Assembly (NCBI GenBank): GCA_030278955.1
Contig: JAOANR010000003.1
Span: forward strand, 48,137,175 to 48,201,174
Direction of reading: 5' to 3'
Origin: Hygrophila difformis
Taxonomy: Eukaryota; Streptophyta; Magnoliopsida; Lamiales; Acanthaceae
DNA length: 64,000 bases
Part shown: in pieces, positions 20,839 through 31,530 of the stretch
Numbering within the stretch: the first letter of the stretch is position 1
Layout: each line of letters opens with the position of its first letter
Position numbers and translations under genes: made by a program
The notes under the pieces: model-generated
The model's database searches: none
What the model saw: the letters and a program-made list of their open reading frames with translations, nothing else
What the model was told of the DNA's origin: nothing

Positions 20839-23541
20839 TGTAATACCTGAGAATTTTGCAACATAAAATAAAATAAATAAATAAATAAAATAAATAAATA
20901 AAAAAATAAATAAAACATAATAATAAATAAATATAATAAATGAATAAACATAATACATAGATAAGGAAATGAGAAATGGAATTTAATTGAAGAAGGAATT
21001 AAATTTCCAATACCCGCAAAGCCAAAGATAATTTAATCAAATAAAATGGTACAAGGGAACCCGACACTAATGAACTCGAGAATTCGAGGCCAATATTAAA
21101 TCTAGACCCGAGTAAAAGTTTAGATAGGAAATCGGAGTCCGGAAATAGCCCGGGAATCGGAATCCGAGAACATAGAGGGATAGAAGTCCGAAAGAGAGGA
21201 GAAAAGGCTCGACGGATCGCACAACCCGCCCAGAACGAAGTCCAGGCGGTGACCGCGCGGTGGCCACGCGGTGTTACCCCTAAATGGCGCTCCAAGCCCA
21301 CGCCGTCGGGCAGTAACAACCCATGCGAAATTTTCTCGCCCAAATCCGGATTTTTTGACTTTGGTTGCTCACCTTGCGGCTCAAGACTTACTAGGGGAGA
21401 CTTTGGATGTCCTTTAGGTCCTTTACATCTATAAATAACCCTCTCGAGTAACCCCGAACACTTTTCAAACCCTACGAAAAATCTCTACACGATAAACCCT
21501 AATTCCGGAGTCGTCGGAGGCACGACCGAGCAAAGGGACTGTCTTGGACGAAAATTGGAAGGCCTCTAACGTTGTAGTAAGTTCTGATCCGATCTCTTTC
21601 CATTTGCAATTTGAAAACGAGTCCTAACGCTATCCTTTTCTTTTCTACACCCCGAACCGGATCTAGAACGAAGAACCCGACGAACCGAGGAGATAAACGG
21701 TGGACTGGAAGCCACGCCTCCGAATCGACGAGCCGGGAAGACCACAAATCAGTAAGTTAATCTTACTATGGTTTTGGGCGAATTAAAATACACCTAACTT
21801 AACGATCTAATCAAGAAACCTAAAATCTGTCAACACGAAGATCTCTACGGCGCATCGTTTTTGCATGATTTTTCCGAACCCTTAAAACTGATCGAACGAG
21901 GAAACTTAAACCAGAAAAAACGTTCCTAAGATATAGATCTATCTCCTGTAAAAATTTCTTAATTTTTCATTAAGTTTTGATATCTGAAATCGATCCCAAA
22001 CCGAACTGTTCTAAATTTAGATCTTGAAATCTTGACAGAACTTTAGTCCGATCTTGTAGACGTTTTTGACAATAGATATAGACCGATTCAGAACTTTAGT
22101 CGAACAGAAAAGTTGTAGATATATGTCTTAATAAACTCGCTGTAAAATTTCATCAAATTTGGAGTTAGTTTGCTATGATAGATCATGAAATTTTGAAACT
22201 GCTGTTACAGAACTCGGACAGAATAATAACCTGATGAAAATCGACATTTTTGACTTATTTTCTTAACTCGGATCCAAAAAGTTAAAACACGAAACTTGTT
22301 CATCTCTGTGTTTTCGAGTCACTGGTCAAAGTTTAGAATTTTTGGACTAAAAACGGATTTTTAATTAATTTTGGAGTAAAGAGTGGTTTATCAAAGTCAA
22401 ATCTTGAGAATCTTGTTGAAAAGGATTTTAAATAATATCGGAGCGAAACGTCCTGAAATAGTATATTTTGAGAAACTTACTAGATTTGAGAAATTGGCCT
22501 TTAAGGTTTAAATGAGTGAAAACTCCTTTGAAATAAAATACATAAACAAACGTTTTCGAAATCCCGTTATGACTAGTTTGAGCTTTCTACATAGAGGGTG
22601 AGTGTCCCATCGGGTGCCCCTCTAGCTTTTTGCTTCGTGCCTAAACGGACGAGAGTAATCTATGTAGGGGTTGCGATGCAACCGAGGCTTAACTTGAAAT
22701 ACTATGTAGGGGTTGCGATGTAATCGAGGCTTAACTTGAAATACTATGTAGGGGTTACAATGCAACCGAGGCTTAACTTGAAATACTATATAGGGATTGC
22801 ATTGCAGTCGAGGCTAAACTTGAAATACTATGTAGGGATTGCGAAGCAATCGAGGCTGAACTTGAAATACCAACGAAATCTTGATACTCGACTATGGATT
22901 AACGGGAAAATAAAAAGACTTGAATATTCCTTCCCTTACTTAAATTGTGCTTTTAAGTTATGTTATACAATTATTTACCTTGCAAGCTATATTGTGATTT
23001 TATGGAATCCATGCCTTTCAAGTTACGCAATTAAATTATTATTAGGTAAATAAATTAAATTATGGGGTGTTATGAACATGATTTCTTTAAATCTAATTAA
23101 TGGCTTTGAAACCCCATGATCATGTATGTGTTAACTTACTCAGCAAGTTTTTGCTGACCAAACCATATTTTTCCCCTTCTTCTTTCAGAGCTGAAGAATA
23201 TGTATCATCATATGCGTACATGGGAATTCCGGGGAAATACATTATTTTTAAATTTGTGCATTAGACTAGAACTTGCATGAACGGGCCTCTTTAACCCGTG
23301 TTTTGGTCATGTTGGCTCTATTTTTAATTTTCGCTGCTATCTATGTAATTAGCTATTATTTTCCGCTGCAATTGCAATGACATTATTTTCGAATTATGTT
23401 ACAAAAAGGGCTGTTTGAATGTTTTAAATTCTGAAAAACCATAGCCTTGCATCTCTTTAGTAAGCTCGGAGAAACCATGTCTTGCTAGGGAGGTATGGCG
23501 GTGACATCCCGACCTGGGTGACCAAAAATCGAGGTGTTACA
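20839..23541 (+). repeat. 3' LTR of the capsid-deleted Tekay element
   Basis: 2703 bp, TG...CA, followed by the TSD GATTC. TATA box at 21430-21437; five-unit 42-bp array at 22660-22869, against six in the 5' LTR. From 21068 onward it belongs to the duplicated segment. Confidence 0.9.
22660..22869 (+). repeat. Five-unit 42-bp hairpin array in 3' LTR
   Basis: Same array as 6389-6640 with one unit fewer. The second unit reads GTTGC...GTAAT and has partly lost pairing; the last reads ATTGC...GCAAT and pairs. Confidence 0.8.
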
Positions 23542-23937
23542 GATTCCCAGGCACTTGAACTGATGAGTCAGATGAGCCAATCTATGCTCCAAGGACTTAA
23601 GACTATAACTGATGTGGTGATGACAAGTCATGGGGAACAACGAAAGAGCGCCGAAGAAGAACAACAAGAGCGTAGAAGAGAAAAAGAAGAGAAGAGGAAT
23701 GAGAATTTGGAGAGAAAAAGAAAAGATGAGGAATTCAAAAAGTTGATGCTAGAAAGAGAGGAGAGGATGCATAGAGAAAGGCAGGAAAGTGAGGAAAGGT
23801 TGCATAAAGAAAGACAGGAAAGTGAAGAGCGAAACCGGAAGATGGTGGAATTACTTTTCCAGAGCCAAAATCTGATTCTGCAAGCTCTGCTCAAGAAAAT
23901 CCCAGATGATGCCGGCTCCTCTAAGAAACCAGATTAA
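23542..23937 (+). pseudogene. C-terminal part of the interrupted Athila-type third ORF
   Basis: Reading begins in the GATTC duplication and keeps the frame of the upstream part, so the 18.97-kb insertion is the only break here. About 130 residues: a Met/Ser/Gln-rich start, then a long Glu/Arg/Lys coiled coil with the repeated motif RERQESEER, ending PDDAGSSKKPD and a stop. The last 45 or so codons lie in the first unit of a 410-bp tandem array. Confidence 0.7.
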
Positions 23938-25028
23938 AAGAAGGATGGAGATTCATGATCCAATCTTGATGAGCTTACAATGTACACATCTTATAAGAGA
24001 ATTTCATACCATTTGTGCAAGTTCGATCTTATCGCATTGAAATCTCTTTTAATTGATGTATTTAAATGCTTTCAAAAAGGAATTTTGCAGTCCAAACAAT
24101 TTTATTTCTGAAAAGATGTTTGACAGTCTAAGATGAATAAGTGACTGTCAGACCAAAAATATGTTGTCTCTTCTCTTTTACTGCTTTAAATTAAATAACC
24201 AATAAAAGTATGCATAAAGAAAGACAGGAAAGTGAAGAGCGAAACCGGAAGATGGTGGAATTACTTTTCCAGAGCCAAAATCTGATTCTGCAAGCTCTGC
24301 TCAAGAAAATCCCAGATGATGCCGGCTCCTCTAAGAAACCAGATTAAAAGAAGGATGGAGATTCATGATCCAATCTTGATTAGCTTACAATGTACACATC
24401 TTATAAGAGAATTTCATACCATTTGTGCAAGTTCGATCTTATCGCATTGAAATCTCTTTTAATTGATGTATTTAAATGCTTTCAAAAAGGAATTTTGCAG
24501 TCCAAACAATTTTATTTCTGAAAAGATGTTTGACAGTCCAAGATGAATAAGTGACTGTCAGACCAAAAATATGTTGTCTCTTCTCTTTTACTGCTTTAAA
24601 TTAAATAACCAATAAAAGTATGCATAAAGAAAGACATGAAAGTGAAGAGCGAAACCGGAAGATGGTGGAATTACTTTTCCAGAGCCAAAATCTGATTCTG
24701 CAAGCTCTGCTCAAGAAAATCCCAGATGATGCCGGCTCCTCTAAGAAACCAGATTAAAAGAAGGATGGAGATTCATGATCCAATCTTGATGAGCTTACAA
24801 TGTACACATCTTATAAGAGAATTTCATACCATTTGTGCAAGTTCGATCTTATCGCATTGAAATCTCTTTTAATTGATGTATTTAAATGCTTTCAAAAAGG
24901 AATTTTGCAGTCCAAACAATTTTATTTCTGAAAAGATGTTTGACAGTCCAAGATGAATAAGTGACTGTCAGACCAAAAATATGTTCTCTTCTCTTTTACT
25001 GCTTTAAATTAAATAACCAATAAAAGTA
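23801..25028 (+). repeat. 410-bp tandem array, three units
   Basis: Units begin TGCATAAAGAAAGACA at 23801, 24211 and 24621. Each carries the ORF C-terminus, its stop codon and about 270 bp of 3' sequence including AATAAAAGTA. The unit boundary lies at a short TGCATAA repeat, consistent with unequal exchange. The duplicated segment has only two units. Confidence 0.92.
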
Positions 25029-26373
25029 TGCATAAGCCTGCTCTAAATTCACATGTTGAATTTAAGGTTATGATTAAATTTTCAAACTTCTAAATTGGGA
25101 TAATATAATTGAAAACATGCATGAAATGGATTCCAAACGTTTTGAGCTATAAAAATTTAATGATGCAATCATCTTGTTGGGTAATGAATCTGCATGTTGA
25201 AAATTTTGATTGAACAAATTGTTAGAATTAAGCTTAGATTAAATATTAGAATATTGTATGACGTGAATCAATCCAACATTGTGAGATTTGAGCCATAAGT
25301 CACTTTTACTCATTATTTTCTTTGATGTGTGAATCAATTTGGTTAAAGGACACTAGAACTTGCAATTGAGACCGATCCAAGACCATGCCATATTACTGAA
25401 ATCGAGCATATGATCGAGGCACTTAGAAAACCCAACTTTTGGCCTTCGTTTGAATTCCAAACCCAAAAATATTTTCCCTTTAGGATTAACTAACTTGAGC
25501 CTTTAAGCCTAATTTTTCTCGAAACCCACTATATTTTCCTTATCCTTACAAAAAGACCAAGAAAATCAAACCCAAGTGTGCAAGCATAAATTCTATCAAG
25601 GTATTAAATTTATTATCATAAAAAATGTATTAATCGGTAGGTTATAAACCGATTAAAAAAAAAGAGAGAAGAAAAAGAGAAAAAGAAAAGAAAAAATGTT
25701 GAGCTTCATTCAACAATAATAAATTGTAAATGACAAAGCAAATAGACATAGTCTAAATGTCATGCAATGGAAAAAAAAAAGAAAAAAAAGATAGAAAAAT
25801 AATTGATGATCATAAATTTTAAATAAAAATACCAAGTTATGATGGAATAATCTCTTAACACTTCTTAGCCCAATAAATTTCATTTCTTACCAAATGTTAC
25901 AACCATATGTCCCGTTATAACCCTAAATAAGACCTCGGGATCTTGATCTGAAGAAATGAGCCGGTGGCGAGTTGGTCTGATTGCAAGCTTATGGGATAAT
26001 TTAATTAAATTTGATTTTGAGCGTTCATGATTAAACCCAATTGAGAATGAGTGAATTTTCTGATTTTCTTATAAGTGAGGTTCTATTTCGTTTAATATGT
26101 TCATGTCATGCCTTAATTCTAAATTTTAATCCTTGCATGCTTCATACATGATATTCATGAAGAGTTATCAATAATGTTTGATTTGTAGGCCCGATTTAGT
26201 GAGCAAGTATCATTTCATTAAACACTGCAATCAAGGGAATTTAATACTTGTAGTTTTTTATTGTCTTATCCCAATCCAAAAAGAATGAGAATTATGAAGC
26301 CACGAAAATGAATTGAATTTGCAGAGTCCGTGTTCCAAGGAACATTGACTCTGATTGCTCGGGTATTAGTATT
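25029..26373 (+). other. Non-coding 3' region of the Athila-type element
   Basis: AT-rich with no coding frame. It contains an ATCGGT/ACCGAT inverted repeat near 25635-25655 followed by an A/G-rich stretch. Confidence 0.5.
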
Positions 26374-26387
26374 AAATGTGTGGATGT
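26374..26387 (+). promoter_or_regulatory. Polypurine tract of the Athila-type element
   Basis: AAATGTGTGGATGT directly precedes the LTR start TGATAATGG. The duplicate at 48530-48543 keeps the canonical AAATGTGAGGATGT. Confidence 0.7.
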
Positions 26388-26677
26388 TGATAATGGCCAG
26401 AAATGTCCATTATTTTCAATCCATTTCTGTGTCTGAAACGGGCATTTGATCGCATTCCGGTCTTACAATAAGTAAGAAAACAGTTGAATTGGACTGATTT
26501 ATGCATAATTATAAAAATAATAAACTGGTATGAAAAATGCATAAATATGTAATTTTATTACATATTTATGTTAGAAAAATCCAAAAATGTGAGAAAAAGA
26601 AAAGAAAAGGAAAATGAATGAAAAAGATGGAAAAAGAAAATGAAATTCCACAAAAACCATGTATTTTTGCACAGGTA

Positions 26678-27023
26678 TGACGCCAAGCCTTGTATGACGT
26701 TAATGTTCTGCGTCACCACTGGAGGTTTGCGTAAGGACTCGAGACTGAAACCACAATGACGCCAATCAAGGCATGACGCCAAAGGATTGCGTCATGGGTA
26801 GGGTTCCGCGTCATGGAGGCCAAAACAAGAGGCATGACGCCGAACAAGGTTTGACGCCAAGTAAGCTTCCACGTCATAGGTTGCCCAAGCAGGAGCAACA
26901 CGTGTTTTCGGTCGGCGAACCTAAGACGCCAAGCATGTTCCGCGTCATCACTAGGAGTTCCGCATCATGCGAGGGTTTGACGCCAAGCAGTGTTCCACGA
27001 CATGCATGAAGGTTTCACGTCAT
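26678..27023 (+). promoter_or_regulatory. TGACGCC/GGCGTCA array upstream of TATA box
   Basis: A dozen or more short motifs of TGACGCCA type alternate with GCGTCAT or CGTCAT in opposite orientation, 15-30 bp apart. The TATA box TATAAATA lies 30 bp beyond. TGACG is the core bound by TGA-class plant bZIP factors. Copies are at 35843-36206 and 48861-49206. Confidence 0.65.
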
Positions 27024-27052
27024 TGAGGCCCATAGGCCTAGGGTTTGGAGCC

Positions 27053-27060
27053 TATAAATA
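27053..27060 (+). promoter_or_regulatory. TATA box of Athila-type LTR
   Basis: CCTATAAATAGGG is conserved at the same place in three LTRs (also 36236 and 49236). Confidence 0.7.
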
Positions 27061-28172
27061 GGGCACGGTTCCAAGGTGTTCAGGGTGAGAGAATTTTTCG
27101 CATTTGAAGACACATTTCGGAGCAGATTCACGTAGGTTGCTTAGTTAGATTTATTTTCTGTATTATTTAATTTCTATCCATAGTTTAGTTTTGTTCTTGT
27201 TGTATTTTTATTTGATGTTAGTTTAGAATTAATGTTTAGATAGCCAGTTTTTACATTTCCTCCTGTTTTAAACTTTTGTTCCGTTTGGTTTTTATGGTTT
27301 GATACACCCATTAATGATGTTATCAAACCCATTTATAAGAAAAATGGGATTCAATATTTTCTAATATCCCACAAAACATGAAATGGATACTCTAATCCAT
27401 GGATTTAATTGCTTTCTTTTCTCTTTGCCCATTTGGTCTTTATTTGGTTTTATTTCGTTAATTACTCCATGTAGGGTGTATTAAATGTGTGAGCATGTTG
27501 TTAGAAGCATTATTGTGGGTTGTGGTGTGATTATTTTTGCTTACTGGATGGCTTAATTCTTCCTTATGTTTTTTTATAGCTTAGATTAATTTCTGTCTTG
27601 TTATTCCTTAGCATAATCGGACCCTTAAGCCTAAATTGTAACACCCCAGATTTGATTACCCAGGCCGGAATGCCACCGCCACACCTTCCAAGCAAGACAC
27701 GACTTCATTCGAGTTCACTTGAGAGATGCAAGTCTAAGGGTATAAAATAATTTAAAACAACCGAGTCCGGAAGTATTTGTATTTAAAAATAATAATCATC
27801 CATATACGCAGCGGAACTATAAGTTGTGCAGCGGAAATAAAATATAAGGGCCGACATGGCCAAAACTCGGGTTAACAGGCCCGTGTAACAACCCGAATAT
27901 TTTGTATCCCCAAATCAATACATAAACAAATTCAAATTTGTTTTGAACTACGTCATGGCTTGATCCCTTCACAGGGTACGTAGGCAACTCGGAAATTTCA
28001 TTTCTGGGTTCAGTCAAACAATAATCAAACAACAAACAATCAACGATCGAACAATAATTCAATAACACAATATCGCAAAATAATGAAATAAACAAAAAGG
28101 ACCCTAACTCTTAGCGCGAGAAAAGCCGAAACACAACTTCGAGGACGAAGTTGATTCTTAAGGGGGGTAGAC

Positions 28173-30883
28173 TGTAATACCTTAGATTTTTATCAACGTC
28201 CAAAGAAATAAAATTTATTCCGATCAATGTCGAAATATCTCCGAGAAGAAGAAAATAATTTATCACAATAAATTATTGCTCGGAAATGAAACGCCGATAG
28301 ATTCAAAATTCAAAATGGAATAAAAGAGGGAAAGGAAGCCCAAAGACATTCCATGAATTGAGTCAAAATAATTGGAATTAAATTCAAGAAGGAAAATAAT
28401 TCTAATTCCAAGAACCCGTGAAGTCGGAAGAAATTTAATTACACAAGTTATTGCACGGGAGTCAAAAGACGACGAATTGGAAGCCGACGAACCCGAGACC
28501 GACGGACTTAAGATTTCAAACATGAAATTCATTTGAGTCGAGATAAATTTAAGATAAGAATTTATGATCCGAGAATGACCTGAAAAATCGAGCCCGAAAA
28601 CGTAGGAGGACAGAAGTCCGAAAGAGAGGAGAAAAGGCCCGACGGGATCGCACGACCCAGTCCGGACGCACGGCCCAGACCAGGCGGTGCGCCTTCCGGG
28701 CGGTTTTTGGCTAGAAACCGCGCCAACCCCGCGCCACCAACACAGCAGCTGTGGCATGACGCGTTTTGGCGATTTTCTTACCATATTTTCGTGTCCCGAC
28801 TTTGGAAACTCAATCCCGGTTGATGGAAGGTGTATATGGTCGGTTTTGGAGGTCATATGGCTGATCCTTTCAAGACTCTAACCTTAGAAACCCCAAAAAC
28901 ACTCTCCAACTCTCTATGTTCTTCCAACACCTGAAAACCACCAACTTCGACCTTTCCGATCACTTTCCGGCGACGAAAACCGACGGAGGAGGCGTAGAAC
29001 ACAAGGTCTCTAGTACTCCAGACTTGGTTGAAATCGTGGCCAAAATTGGAAGCTTGGCGTTGAGGAGATCCGTTCGTAGTGGATTTAGACGAGCCAAGCG
29101 ACCCGAGGATGACCAAACACCTTACCACTGTAAGTTAATGCTTACTTGGTTTTGGGTGACTTAAAATGCAACCAAACATAGAGATTTAGAAACTCAAAAA
29201 TCTGTCAACGCGAAAAACCCCCGGCGCAGCGTATTGGTGCGAATTTTTCGAACACATTAAACTGCTCAAACGGAAAAACTCAAAACATGAAAAACGTTCC
29301 TAATACATAGATCTAGTTTGTGTAAAATTTTCATAATTTTTCATTGTGTTTTGATATCCGAAAATGGCCTCCAATGAACCTGCCCTAAAAGTCGAACTTG
29401 AAACTGTGACAGATTTGAAATTGGACCAAAACCCCTACTTCAAGAATTCAAACCGAAAAACTCAAAACTAGACTTTTGATCCTAACACATTAATCTAAGT
29501 TGTGTAAAAATTTCAGCCATTTTCATCAACGTTTGCTATCCCAAAACGATCCGAACACAAACTGCCTTGAAAAACCCTTTTGGAAATCTGAAGGTGTTGA
29601 TGTCCGAACTTGATGAGCCTGTTTCTATATTTTCGAGTCCGAATTGATCCTTGCAATCTAAATGAAAGTTGTAGGTAATTATGTCTAGTGTGTGCATATA
29701 AAATTTCAAAATTTTTGGAGTCCATTTGTTATGTTAAAAAGTCGAATCTTTGAATGTTGTCGAATCTGAAACCTGACAGCATACTACTTATGGGAAAGAC
29801 AGCGACTTGTTCGTCTCTGTGTTTTCGAGTTACCGGTGAAATTTCAGAATTTTCGGACTTAAAATGAGTTTTTAATTAATTATGGAGTAAGACAGCGACT
29901 TGCGTAAGTTATATTTGAGAATTTTGTGAAACTTGCGAAATGTGTTCTTACCTTGCGGGTTTGATTCCCCAAGGGCGATCGTTTGTTTTCCTGCGGGTTC
30001 GATTCCCCAGGATGTGTGTTGATTCCTATGGGTTCAATTCCCTAGGATGTATTTGAGTTCTTGCGGGTTCGATTCCCCAAGGGCGATCGTTTGTTTTCCT
30101 GCGGGTTCGATTCCCCAGGATGTGTGTTGATTCATATGGGTTCAATTCCCTAGGATGTATTTGTTTTCCTGCGGGTTCGATTCCCCAGGTCGTGTGTTGA
30201 TTCCTACGGGTTTGATTCCCTAGGATACGTTTGAATTATTGCGGGTCCATTTCCCCGAGAACATATTATACTAGATCATATCGAACAAAAGTGAAAGAGT
30301 GAAATCCTTGAAATACCAAATTCTGAAATCATGAGAAAATTAAGAGAATTGAATATTCTCTTTGTTTTAAATTATGCCATTTAATTATTAGTGGATGATT
30401 AACTTAAATTGTGTATTACCTACAAGCATGTTTTATTAAATTTAATTAAAGGCTTTGAAACCCCTAAATCATGCTAGGTGTTAACTTACTCAGCACGTTT
30501 TGCTGACCCAAACCATTTCCTTCTTTATCCTACAGAGCATATAGATTATACTGAGCACGTACATGCATGGGAATTTTTGGGAACACTTTATTTTAAATTT
30601 GCATTAGACTATAGTATGAACGGGCCTGTTTAACCCGTGTTTTGGCCATGTTGGCCTAGTATTTAAATTTCCGCTGCATTACAACTATGTATATGTAAAT
30701 ATTACATTCCGCTGCAATTTTGATATTATTATTTTTAAATTATATTACAATGGGTTATTTGAATGATTTAAATTCTGAAAAACCATAGCCTTGCATCTCT
30801 TTAGCAAGCTCGGAAAACCGTGTCTTGTTAGGGAGGTGTGGCGGTGACATCCCGGCCTGGGTTATCAAATCCGGGGTGTTACA
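28173..30883 (+). repeat. LTR of a diverged Tekay subfamily
   Basis: 2711 bp from TGTAATACC to GGTGTTACA, preceded by the polypurine run AAGGGGGGTAGAC. It shares terminal blocks with the other LTRs, but the middle array is a T-arm-like repeat rather than the 42-bp unit. The 197-codon frame on the opposite strand (28263-28856) is antisense to the element and has no motif. Confidence 0.85.
29951..30261 (+). repeat. T-arm/B-box-like hairpin array
   Basis: Nine units of about 35-38 bp are grouped in a higher-order repeat of about 108 bp. Core hairpins have GGG/CCC, a bulged C or T, a 7-nt loop (TTCGATT, TTTGATT or TTCAATT) and a lower stem that covaries: CCTTG/CAAGG, CCTG/CAGG, CCTA/TAGG. Exact GGTTCGATTCC, the RNA polymerase III B-box consensus, occurs at 29996, 30066, 30104 and 30174. 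No A-box at tRNA spacing or acceptor stem is seen. Confidence 0.8.
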
Positions 30884-31313
30884 GCCCGTATGCGGTCTCA
30901 TGCAGAAAATAATTTAATGTCCAAAATAAATCCCCCCGGATGTATGCCCATGCTTCATACTCTGTCATACATACTCTGTCACAGAAAAATAAACAACGGG
31001 TTTTATCAGTATATAAAATACTGAGTAAGACAATTCCTAGCATAGCAATAAAGGGGTTCTTAATTATTAAATTTCAAAGGGTCTTTTTAGCATGCATGTT
31101 CAGAAAACAATAAATTCCAAAATTTCTCATAATCGAGTTAATTTAAAAATAATGATTTAAGGCGTAAGCATAAATTTTAAGACATAATTTAAAAGCATAA
31201 TTAACGACGTAAATAAATAAATAAAAATTTAAGTTTTTTAATTTTTTCCGTTACTACCAATCGTGCTTCAACTAATTTCTCATATATTTCATATCTTGGT
31301 TTTATGTAGTTCA

Positions 31314-31530
31314 CTGCCATTGGGCAAGCTATGTATATCAATTGCCATTCGACAAGCTCCGTGTATCGATTGTCATTTGGCAAGCTCTGTGTAACAACTG
31401 TAGTTTTGACAGGCCTTGTATATCAACTGTCGTTTGACAGGCTTTTCAAGCGGTTTCACTGCCACTCGGGCAGGCCGTGTATTTCTCACTGCCGATTTGG
31501 CAGGCCATGTGCACAACTGCCGTTTTGGCA
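31314..31530 (-). repeat. CTGCC/GGCAG-type hairpin array, eight units
   Basis: Stems include CTGCC/GGCAG, TTGCC/GACAA or GGCAA, CTGTC/GACAG. One unit reads TTGCC/GACAA here and TTGCC/GGCAA in the duplicate. It corresponds to 12271-12460. Confidence 0.75.

Larger units (their letters stand above)
4572..23541 (+). mobile_element. Tekay-family LTR element, capsid- and pol-deleted derivative, with nested insertions
   Basis: Two related LTRs (4572-7312 and 20839-23541) start TGTAATACC and end GGTGTTACA. They are flanked by the 5-bp duplication GATTC (4567-4571 and 23542-23546), which proves a single insertion event into the Athila third ORF. After the 5' LTR come an initiator tRNA-Met PBS and an AT-rich leader, then a large nested element (7644-19228), the rest of the leader, a 254-aa Gag-like ORF, a short 3' region and a polypurine tract. 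Protease, RT, RNase H, integrase and chromodomain are all missing. The LTRs differ by roughly 3% by eye in the parts I compared, so this copy is older than the element nested in it. Confidence 0.9.
26388..27636 (+). repeat. Athila-type 3' LTR, interrupted
   Basis: The LTR begins TGATAATGGCC, the same start as the LTR at 35553. U3 carries a TGACG/CGTCA array (26678-27023) and a TATA box (27053-27060). It is broken at 27636 by a minus-strand LTR; in the intact copy the sequence continues past 36818. The remainder is not in the window. Confidence 0.85.
27884..30883 (+). mobile_element. 3.0-kb insertion: 289 bp of element 3' region plus one LTR, TSD GCCCG
   Basis: GCCCG at 27879-27883 and 30884-30888 flanks exactly 3000 bp. 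The left end TGTAACAACCCG is not an LTR: the first 289 bp match the internal 3' region and polypurine tract of the family. The LTR occupies 28173-30883. It is therefore an integrated unit with one LTR and a pseudo-terminus on the other side. The duplicate is at 50067-53113. Confidence 0.85.

Noticed and set aside
28263..28856. 197-codon ORF on the minus strand, repeated at 50446-51039
   Set aside because: It is antisense within an LTR and its conservation is explained by the segmental duplication. No motif or credible domain.
29951..30261. tRNA genes or a tRNA-derived SINE
   Set aside because: B-box matches recur, but there is no A-box at proper spacing, no acceptor stem or anticodon arm, and no terminator arrangement. 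I keep it as a T-arm-like array.
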